From Parastagonospora avenae f. sp. tritici 18332-5 (lineage: Eukaryota; Ascomycota; Dothideomycetes; Pleosporales; Phaeosphaeriaceae): a stretch of 64,000 bases of DNA. Shown here in pieces: positions 55,913 through 64,000 of the stretch. Position 1 is the first letter of the stretch; each line of letters begins with the position of its first letter. The notes beneath the pieces are model-generated. The model had not been told where the DNA came from, did not search any database, and worked only from the letters and a program-made list of their open reading frames with translations. The translations under genes and the position numbers were made by a program. The DNA is taken from the NCBI GenBank assembly GCA_022559985.1, contig JAFJTR010000037.1, positions 124,001 through 188,000 of the forward strand, given 5' to 3'.

Positions 55913-56223
55913 GATGAATGATTATCATCTCAGTGGTGATCGGTGACCTGGTACTACCTACCCGTACGTGCTCTTCACATGCCTTTTACGACTACTGATG
56001 ACCTCAATGCAGAAATAATTCATGGGTGGAGCAAACTACTAGATACAGGCATACTCAATCCAGCACGGCCTAATAGAGCAAGCTCTGATTCATTTCGTGC
56101 CCTAAATAGAGCCCAATAAACCGCCAAATCAACGCCAGCGTCGGCTTATATCCACTGTATCTCGCCCTTTCCGCAAATTGTAACGACTAACCACATACTG
56201 TGCTATCATGTACTTAATCTTCT

Positions 56224-57279
56224 TCAAGCCTGCCTTGCAAGTTCTTTCTGTACCTGATCGAGAGCCACGTGGTATGCTTTGACTGAGTACATGGCCTGAA
56301 TGATGTTGCAGGGTATGCTGACCACGGTGAGGACAGCGACCATGATTGTGACCCAGAATGCCGACCACTCGAGCTTGTTCCTGCGATCCAGCGCGAGCTG
56401 TCTCCACGTTCTCGGTTGTCTGTCAAAGTACTCGATCAAGCTTTCGAACGCTTCACCAAAATACTCGTAGTGGCTGAGATCGGGTTCCCGGATCCTACCG
56501 CAGCCACCAAGTGAGTAGATTGAAGTTTGGCCTTCGCGTGAGAGCAATTGCCTCGTCTCCTTATCTCCGAACGGAAACAATAGATTCATGGTATCCAAAA
56601 TTTCTGCCAGCAAATCCCTGGCAATTGGGCATTTCTCCTGGTTGTTCAGATGGTTGACCAAACAGATCTTATGGCGATATACAGTCAGAGCTGCCTTTCT
56701 GAGGTCGAATTTGAGATGACTGGAGATGTCGTCGGTCCATCTCAGATGCATGCTGCAGATGCTGACCAGGTAAGCAGCAGTGAAGGTCGGATCGACGTTG
56801 CCTGGCTTCTTGAAGCGTGGGCTTACTGCTCTTTTGACAAAGTGTTCTTCGATCAAGGTACTCAGTGAGGTATTCACATTCCACTCCAACGCTCTTTCTC
56901 CCGCAAAAACCGCGCCAGCCAATATCTCTGATGATCGCGTGTTCAACGTCAACCATAGCCGAACTGTCAGCTCCAGGGATCGGCGAATTGCTGCTGGGTC
57001 GATGTTTAGGAAATGCGACGACAAAGCCTTGAGTATATCATTGCATGATCTGTCGTATCCCTCATGAAGTACCTTCATGATAGCGAGCGTACTTCCAAAA
57101 TTTTGGGCAGCGAACAAGGATCTATGATGCTGAATTTGCGAGATCTCGCTACGAATGTAGTCCAAATATTCGTGATAGGAAGACTCATCTAGATCCTGGA
57201 GATTGAGTGTGGAGTTTGGCAAGAAAGCCTGTATCAGCGCATGCCTCTCTTCGCGCTTCAGTGCTCTCAACTTCAGCAA
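56224..57279 (-). pseudogene. Hypothetical membrane-associated protein lacking a start codon, probable remnant
   Basis: A long helical frame of 351 codons ending with a C-terminal hydrophobic helix (WSAFWVTIMVAVLTVVSIPC) after RNKLEW. The frame opens at a non-ATG codon, and upstream it meets a TGA in TGAACTTTTGAAGAG. In another frame just upstream, 57295-57370 reads as plausible protein (GAIFIEGAVRGFV ... SVRVNF). That text would run straight into EEAFLLKLRALKREERHALI if one T of the TTTT run were removed. A stop closes that upstream frame too. I therefore read it as a gene truncated at the 5' end with a single-base frameshift, or a base error. The family is not one I recognise; an internal ATG (MKVLHEG) could still start a shorter protein. 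Confidence 0.5.
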
Positions 57280-57950
57280 AAAAGCCTCTTCAAAAGTTCA
57301 CTCGGACAGAAGCATTTTGGACGAAGCCCCGAACAGCCCCTTCGATAAATATAGCGCCAGAGGCGATATGGATGTTTCCTAAGTGGATTCAATTGAATTT
57401 TGGAAAGGCTGAAAGGCTGAGAGGCGGGTGAAATGCATGCACGCAATGTCGCTTTTTAATCATCGAATACAACACGGCCTGCGCATGCACAAGGCCACAA
57501 GGACCCACACGTAGACATAGCTCTGTACACTCATACATCCGGTGGGTTTGCTCCAATTTGCTTCATGGTTTGCAGCTACATTAAGACTTGGGCGAGCTTG
57601 GTATTGCCGTGAGTCTTCAGCCACAGCGCTAGGGTGAGGTGTTGTTGGCTGCCTCATTTCCACGTTCGAACACATTCAACATATCGAAACAAGACCAGAC
57701 AGCGGCTTCTCGCGATAACAGGAAGATATTCTAGTTTTTCTGTCCAAACAAGTGACGTGTAAAGGTTGGCGTGTCAGCTGTTAGTCCTCCATCACTGGGC
57801 ATTCTCGCCACTTTCCATCCAATAGGTCGATCGCAGATACGAATGCAGCCACAGACGTCGGTAAAACCAGATCGATACTGCACAGCCCCGCATCGCCTTA
57901 TCATATAGAATCAGAGCTCTTCGACATGATCTCTACATGTCAGCTCCGCT
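57280..57950. other. Region between two decayed genes
   Basis: About 670 bases. Apart from the coding remnant at about 57295-57370 (-), I see no gene. Confidence 0.4.
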
Positions 57951-60363
57951 ATGATCTCCTCACCTCGCGTGTGTGCGACGGATCGCGCGAAGATCCGCAT
58001 TTCTCAAAATCATTCCCTAACACAGTCAGGACAAGACCTTCTCAGTAGCATCCACAGCATCGGCCAAAAGCTCTTACCAGAATTCTCTACTGTGAACTAC
58101 GACCTAACTCAACCTCGTACAATAGAAATTGATAATCGCATCGTGCCCGCGGCTTGTGAGGCATCGACACCACCGCTGATCGACTCTTCAGTTGATCCTT
58201 GGACTCCACGAACAAATGGCCCTATCAATCCCATAAACCATTCAAAACAACGACTTGCGGCGTTCCAAGCGGAAAAAGAGTCATGGAATGCAAACGACTC
58301 ACAACGGATGATGACTTCCACTGTCGATACCAATTCGACTGATCCAGACAAGCCGAGATTATCAGCAGATCGGCCGTTCTACCAAAGATTGAGACAAGCA
58401 GTAGCTTATGTGGCTGGAACAACCTCATCGTTTCCTAGGTCTATGCTTCCACTTCCACAATCAATAGCATGTGCCCCGATCGAATGTTACCCGCAAACAA
58501 ACTATCATTTGCCACCTGATCCGAATAGTGTCGACTGGGGAGGAAATTCGTCTGCCGAGTGTACTTCCTCCGCTGGGAATATCTACATGAAATATGACTA
58601 CGAGAGCGTGTTAGTAAACGCCACTTCTCCGGACATATATCCGGGGAGTGGGGACCAAGATCTCTTCGTAGGCAAGCTCCTGGGTTGTCCGTCTCCAGTA
58701 GCTATGAGCAAGCGATGGCACAGCGAGATCAAAGTCAGGCTCATTGGCGACATTCACTTGGCATCGCTCTCATTACCCCGGTCTCTGGCACGTGATAAGA
58801 CCATCGTTGAGCTGGAGTTTTGCATGACAGGTACGAGGTCCGGGCTTTCAGATGTGGTAGAGATGAAACCGACAGTTCTCATTCGCTGCGGCAGCAGAAG
58901 ATGTCAAAGGGCTGTTGCAAACGCCGTTAAAGAATTGGGATACCTGAAAGCTTTCAGCAGAGATCGAATAATCCTTCACCACAGGCCGCCACGACTAGCA
59001 AGTAGTCCTGGAGTTATTCATGACTCAGCAAAACAAGCATCAGATACGGTGAGCGACAATGTCAGTATCAAAGTTCGAATGCCTATGCACAACTATGCTT
59101 GCGGCCTGCAAGTAAAGGTCCAGCACCTCGACAAAGCTTATGACTGTACAATTGGTGGCCTCATTCGAGTCAACGACAGAGTATATGGCCTTACTACTGC
59201 CCATGGTATACTTCGGTTCACCAAAGATACTCTTTCAGGCGCTTTCATGGATTCAGAGTCAAAGTCTGATTCTGACTACGACTCGGGCTCTAATGACGGG
59301 TTCATCGACACCAATGAAGCGTCCGAAGAGAAAAGTTAAGATGACGCAACAACACAGCACCGAGGACAGAGCATATCCTCCTTTCGTTAGAACAAAACCA
59401 GGGTTGGACACACGCAGTTCTTGGTCCATGTAGCTATGCTAGAGTTCTTCGACCGGACGGCAGCAAGGCGTATACACTCTTCAACGCAAGCGACTTTGCC
59501 TTGATCGAAGTTGCGGAAGATTTGAGCAACCTTCCCAATGACTACCTATCCAGTTCCATGGCTTAACGAATTGAAACCGTTCCAAACATCAATAGTACGC
59601 CGCTTGGTCATGATGATAGCGAGTCTGTCTCTATCATATGTTCCTACACCGACGTACGCAAAGCTCATCTGCTGCCGGGACGGCATCAATTCTTGCAAGG
59701 ATCTGTGCTGTTCTCTACACGTAAGGTTCAACTCGACTGTCTACTTGGTACGCCTTATCACCTTCAACCCATCGTGCCATTCAGCTAAAATCTTTCCAGA
59801 GTGAGGTTCATCTGGGGTTTGGGTTGTGCAAGGTGCACGCTTGATCGAACTCATCGTAGCAGTGTATGACTACGAGCTATATGCACATATGCTCGACATT
59901 GAGACTGTGTTCCAATGTATACACGCGCTCCTGAACGGAACTGATGCTCGCTCAGAATCGCGCGTGGGTCTACAAACAACGACTTGCAAACACTCAACGC
60001 CCTCCGCGCATCTGTCTGCACCTACTAGTGATGACAGTTCTTTCTTGGATTTGAATATTTGGTGGGTAAAAGATAACTTGCATCATTGGAGGAGGCCTTG
60101 GTGTCGAAAGACATCAACTGTGTCCACAGACATCACGGAGCAACAACCGCAACAGCGTGCGTCGGAAGTGCATTCAAACATCGGCCCAATCCATATCAGA
60201 AACCTGGTAGTCTCAGCCATCATATTGTTGGCTCATGTGTGTTTCCGTTCAATGGGTCCAACATTTCTTAGTCCTTCGACAGCCTCTGACCATACTTCTA
60301 GGTACGCGCTATGCTCCGGTTTTTATTTCATCGACTGTTTATATCTTCATTGTCTATAGGGCA
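57951..60363 (+). pseudogene. Decayed trypsin-like-fold fungal protein
   Basis: Exon 1 (57951-59334) and exon 2 from 59391 join through a 56-nt intron (GTTAAG donor, CGTTAG acceptor), and the frame then stops at TAA 59564-59566, a 519-residue product. Protein-like sequence clearly continues. The first exon ends with GGLIRVNDRVYGLTTAHGIL (His of a trypsin-like triad). Exon 2 has HAVLGPCSYARV and NASDFALIEV (candidate Asp). Beyond the stop, FSTRKVQLDCLLGTPYH continues in the same frame; then a TGA and a frame change lie just before SSGVWVVQGARLIELIVAVY (Ser of a GDSG-like site) and LYAHMLDIETVF. The N-terminal 350 residues are of unknown fold. Family membership (large fungal proteins with TTAH...GDSGxWV) is recognised by eye. 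A functional truncated product cannot be excluded. Confidence 0.55.
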
Positions 60364-60523
60364 TGTGCGCAGCCATGCAGACTTTTACCGGATACTACTT
60401 GCCACTACATGATCATGCATCGAGGTCGCGTACTTCCAGTCGGCCTCAGATGTTCTTCGCCTGCATGATATATCTTTGATCCCGACCACGCGACTTACAA
60501 GTAGCCTGGCAGAAAGCTTTTAG

Positions 60524-61176
60524 TTATTTGTATTCATTCGAATACTCACAGGAGTCGGCGCGGTCATGATCATTACTGCCTCGACCTTTACGATGATACC
60601 AGTGTTTGAAAGTCGCGCGGAGCTGCCCGGTCTAAGCACGTGTTGCATGACTGTCGCCAGAGACAACGAAACCTCAGTTGCAATTGATGCTTCGTAAGTT
60701 TCTTACTGCTTACTGCTGCCTACTTGACTAACAATCATTATAGTATGGGTGAGATGTACAATGGCAATCTCGTCTGGAGATGGTTGCTATACATCAATCT
60801 GATGTTTAGTATTGTAATTATCGTGTTGACATCACCTCTACACCAAGGCCTAATTCTCAAATCATTAGGCCGAGCATCAAAGTCAGCTTTTGGTACGGGT
60901 AGCGTCGCAATGCTAGACGCCTTCAACTATATTCACCGGTCGCTGTTGCTAATGCCGTTCATAATGGGTATCCTCCTCGCCCCATCTTCTGCTTGGGCGT
61001 CTCATTTAGCCTTGGTACTCACCTTCATATCCGCTTGGTCTTGGTGTATCACTGCGCTGACACTTACTATGCGACACCTGTTCAACACAACTACACAAAG
61101 GGTGCTAGCCACTAACTCACAGTGGCTGGACTATGAGAGGCGGCGAGCACAAAGAACGAAGCGCACAAATGCGTGA
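60524..61176 (+). CDS. Multi-pass membrane protein, 3' part only recognised
   Basis: Two exons, 60524-60693 and 60744-61176, join through a 50-nt intron (GTAAGT donor, CTTGACTAAC branch, TTATAG acceptor). They encode at least four hydrophobic helices: LFVFIRILTGVGAVMIITAS, LLYINLMFSIVIIVLTSPLH, SLLLMPFIMGILLAPSSAW and ALVLTFISAWSWCITALTL. The C-terminus is basic (YERRRAQRTKRTNA). The frame appears to enter from an upstream exon through a CTTTTAG acceptor at 60517-60523, but I could not define it. Hydrophobic pieces at 60235-60330 may belong to it. It may be the membrane part of the decayed gene just upstream, or a separate gene. No family recognised. Confidence 0.4.
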
Positions 61177-61571
61177 CCTGCAAGCGTTCGTCTTAGCAGT
61201 GTGTTCACAAGCGCATCATGACAGTCCACAGTTTCATAATTCTCGAACATGTCGACTAATTGTCAACTCCAGCTGGCGGTGCATATGCAATTTGAGAATA
61301 AATTCACGAGTTGTGAGGTTTCGGTGAAGTGGACTGCTAGCAACTACGGAGCAGCATGAAACATCCCGCATGTCAAACACGGTGTAACTTCGAACAATGC
61401 ATTGAAGTGAAGGCTTTAGCCGTCTGCGAATATCTATATATACCATCCAACATACAATGACATACAAAACAAAAGTCCTAGCAATGGTAACACCTTAACG
61501 CTCACGCTTGACCACATGCATATGCCTTGGCCCATGCCTGGCGCCATTCCTAAAACGCCATAAATCACTCT
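61177..61571. other. Convergent intergenic region
   Basis: 395 bases between the + strand membrane protein and the 3' end of the Trk-type gene. No gene seen. Several TATATA words lie near 61430-61442. Confidence 0.45.
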
Positions 61572-64000
61572 CTAAGCCCGCTTCTCCTCATTGTGGAACC
61601 TCGTACTCGGTCCTGCACTGAAAGCCCCACTCAGGATCCTCCTCAATTGCTTCGGCTTGAACCTGTCGCCTGCACTCGGGCGCCCAGCATCACCAGACGC
61701 AGTGCTCATCCGGCTCAGACCTGTGCCTTGTCGCGTCAAGCCTGCACCTCCACGGTCCATGCTCATGCTAGTGCTCATTCCCACATCGAGTGCATTGCTA
61801 CTGCGCCTAGCCCGGCGTGTCGCGTCCTCATTCTCCTTCTGGTGGAGAGATTCGGAGGGTAGTAGGATGGCGCGATCAAGAGCGTACGGCAAGCCACGGT
61901 GGCGACCACGGATTTGCATCGCGATGACGATGAGTTTAGAAAGCGTGCGGAATTGTCCGGAGAAGGAAGTGTTGAAGTTCGGGAAGCCGAGAGATAGACC
62001 GACAGTTCCGTATGCAGACACAATCTCGAAAAGCACGGAGAAAAGTGAGAAGGCATATTCGTTGGTGTTTTCGAGACGTGCGCCCTCGATAATGGCGATG
62101 AGGAAGAAACCCAGGAAGACGAACCACAGGTCGAAGGATAACTGTCGACGCAAATGGTGACCAAGGTAAGAGCTGTGCTCTTCGCTGTCGTCACTATCGG
62201 CCCAGACGCCGAGTGACTTTTCTTCGTAGACATTGGTTTGGCGCATCGACATGGCGATTGGGAAAATCGAAATGTACATCATGACGAGGTAGCTAACCTG
62301 AATCGCAGGATGCAATTCGGCGATGTTGACGACAGCGAATCCTGCAGTTCTTGTGGCAGCTGCTTGGAAGAGGCCGGCGAGAAATCGAAAGCCGGGAGGT
62401 AAGCTGGTGACCGTCGCGTCATTGAGATCAAGAATGATGAAGAAGATGAGGTCGATACCGTTGAGACCGATGAGGACCCAGAACAACCACCAGTTTGCTT
62501 TGCTAGGGAATAGCAGTGTGAAACAGCGGCGGGGGTGGTCAAGGAGGAATTTTAGTTCCTCCCATTTTGCGCTGAACTTGGGCACGCAGATGGAGCAGAG
62601 CCAGATGACGAACCGCAGCATGCAAGGAAATCCTGTGTTGCCGATGATGATGAGGAATGTACCGAGTGTGAGGGGAAGGATGGCGCGTTGGAAAGACACC
62701 ATCGAGTCGGGCGTGAGGGTGAAACCTAGATCGTTGAACATGGATGCCGGAGTGAAGATGCCCCACCAGACAGGATTAATCTTGTTACCATCTAAGATGT
62801 TTTTATACTTGGTAGAGTGCGTGATCCATGGCGTGAGACATACCATGCCCAGCAAATGGAAGCCAACGAAATAGACAGTCAGTATCAAGGCAAGCATCTT
62901 GAGTGCTCGATACTCAATGCCACCCAGCTCTTCTCTTTGCTCCTCGGTCAGATCCACGAAGTTTGAGTTGCGACCAAGAGTCGGCGTCCAGCTAAGATAT
63001 GGCATAGGATCTTCGTCTTCTTCTTTCGTGCTTGTGAGAAAGCTTGCAAATGTTCGCGATCTCGAGCGAGGGCGTAGACCACTGGTATGATGTCCTTCGG
63101 TGTCGTCATTTGTGTTTGTTCGACCCCTGTTGTAGACAGAGGCGCCAGTGGTAGGACGTTGTCGGCTGGGAACGTCGATTGTGATGTGGTACTTCATGGG
63201 GTGGTCGTCTCCGTTCATCATCTCCGGAGGCACAGAGTTGGATCGGTTTCGCTTTGGATGAGACTCTTGTGATAGCCTGCTGGTCACCTTGTCTAGCTTT
63301 TCGTCGTCCTCCTTGACCTCCTCTGGTTGCAGACCTAGCTCATAGTCGCGTGGTCCGGGGATACGGAGAGTGGCCTTTTGTTTTGGTTCCCTCTGTTTCT
63401 CTACGAAAGCTATGCTTTGCTCGCGGTTCTTCTCGGGCAGACGTTCTGTGGGAGACTCGACTGAGTCGCGGAGGCGCTGCCGTTCACGCTGTCGTGGCGT
63501 GGTGAGGTCGTCCGCCCACACCACGTTGGAAGCGACCTGATGTACTGGTGTCATGGGGCGTTCGAGCGGATCTACTTCTTCGTCATCTGATGGCTTAGCC
63601 TTGCGGACGCCAGCATTGCCCCGACCGTCGCTGAAGGCATGCTCGTCCTCAATCTTGCCGCCCTCTGCTTCTCCGTTGGTGGAGCGCATGACCCTGATAT
63701 GTCGATCGCCCACACCACGCTCCTCGTTGCCGAGATCACGTTGGATCTCTTCTGACTTCATCTCGCTCCTCCTGCGTGACATTGTCCGAGTGTGGCGCGC
63801 ACTGCGTGATTCTATCACGACATTTTGGAATCGTTTCTCGAACCAGTAGAGGCGGATGAAGACGACAAAGGTGTTGATGAAGATGGGCGTGCACATGCAT
63901 GTAGATATGAGCATCCATACCTGCGAGTGTTAGTCTTGCCTCATAGGAGCCAGAAAGGAGACGACGACATACCTGCACGTACAATGGCAGCAAGTTGACA
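61572..64000 (-). CDS. trk1: Trk-family potassium transporter, 5' end cut by the window
   Basis: High-affinity K+ uptake system of the plasma membrane. The 5' end lies beyond 64000. Visible exons are 64000-63973 and 63920-61572, separated by a 52-nt intron (GTATGT donor, CTAACACTCGCAG end). The junction joins VNLLPLYVQ to VWMLISTCMC within the first membrane region. A long hydrophilic loop (about 270 residues, Arg/Glu-rich) follows, as in yeast Trk1. Selectivity-filter loops are FNDLGFTLTP, ATRTAGFAVV and SAYGTVGLSLGF, each with the conserved Gly. Helices between them are clear (LGTFLIIIGNTGFPCMLRFV; LIGLNGIDLIFFIILDLND). The tail is cytosolic and Ser/Arg-rich. Confidence 0.9.

Noticed and set aside
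1..64000. CRISPR arrays, bacterial operons and phage features
   Set aside because: Spliced fungal genes throughout; no regularly spaced short repeats apart from the four long units at 39 kb, whose period and divergence do not fit CRISPR.

Overview
This is a window of nuclear DNA from a filamentous ascomycete, most likely a Dothideomycete of the Pleosporales type. Genes are split by short introns (about 45-60 nt) with GTATGT/GTAAGT donors, CTAAC- or CTGAC-like branch sites and YAG acceptors. Gene content is typical of moulds: short-chain mannitol dehydrogenase, HET-domain protein, GH2 exo-glucosaminidase, Pmp3, ceramide glucosyltransferase and Trk. The mannitol dehydrogenase resembles the Alternaria/Cladosporium type. 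All exon coordinates were derived by hand from splice signals and reading-frame continuity.

Layout. 0-6 kb: mannitol dehydrogenase, acyl-CoA dehydrogenase and a secreted or anchored GH2 exo-beta-D-glucosaminidase, all on +. 6-14 kb: an accessory, gene-poor stretch with a damaged C2H2-type gene and an Aim9-like kinase-fold gene separated by over 2 kb without a convincing gene. 14-30 kb: mostly housekeeping genes (a small basic protein, Gid7/WDR26-like WD40 protein, Vps75/SET histone chaperone, a nucleotidyltransferase-like unknown, L-asparaginase with ankyrin tail, NmrA-like protein, mitochondrial ribosomal bL19m, Pmp3). 31-38.8 kb: HET-domain gene, ceramide glucosyltransferase, Rtt109, and mitochondrial ribosomal mL57 divergent from Rtt109. 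39-39.9 kb: four diverged tandem repeat units. 40-50 kb: a 1183-residue single-pass membrane protein, a membrane-anchored aspartic-protease-like protein that appears to have lost its catalytic residues, and the CAF-1 large subunit. 50-56 kb: Spo11 (8 exons, divergent from CAF-1), a Ser/Pro/Ala-rich unknown, an F-box protein and a possible 33-residue membrane micropeptide. 56-61 kb: a second accessory stretch with two decayed genes and a membrane protein. 61.6 kb to the end: Trk-family potassium transporter, cut by the window edge.

How the genes relate. The clearest functional theme is replication-coupled chromatin assembly. Vps75, Rtt109 and Cac1/Rlf2 lie within about 31 kb of one another. 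In yeast, Vps75 and Rtt109 form the H3K56 acetyltransferase, whose product is handed to CAF-1. They are not adjacent, so shared regulation is not implied. The two accessory stretches (about 6-13 kb and 56-61 kb) hold most of the frameshifts, stops and missing starts. I did not find a gene set that amounts to a clearly new multi-gene system. The best leads are the decayed trypsin-like gene, the pseudo-aspartic protease, the nucleotidyltransferase-like unknown, the tandem repeat array and the micropeptide.
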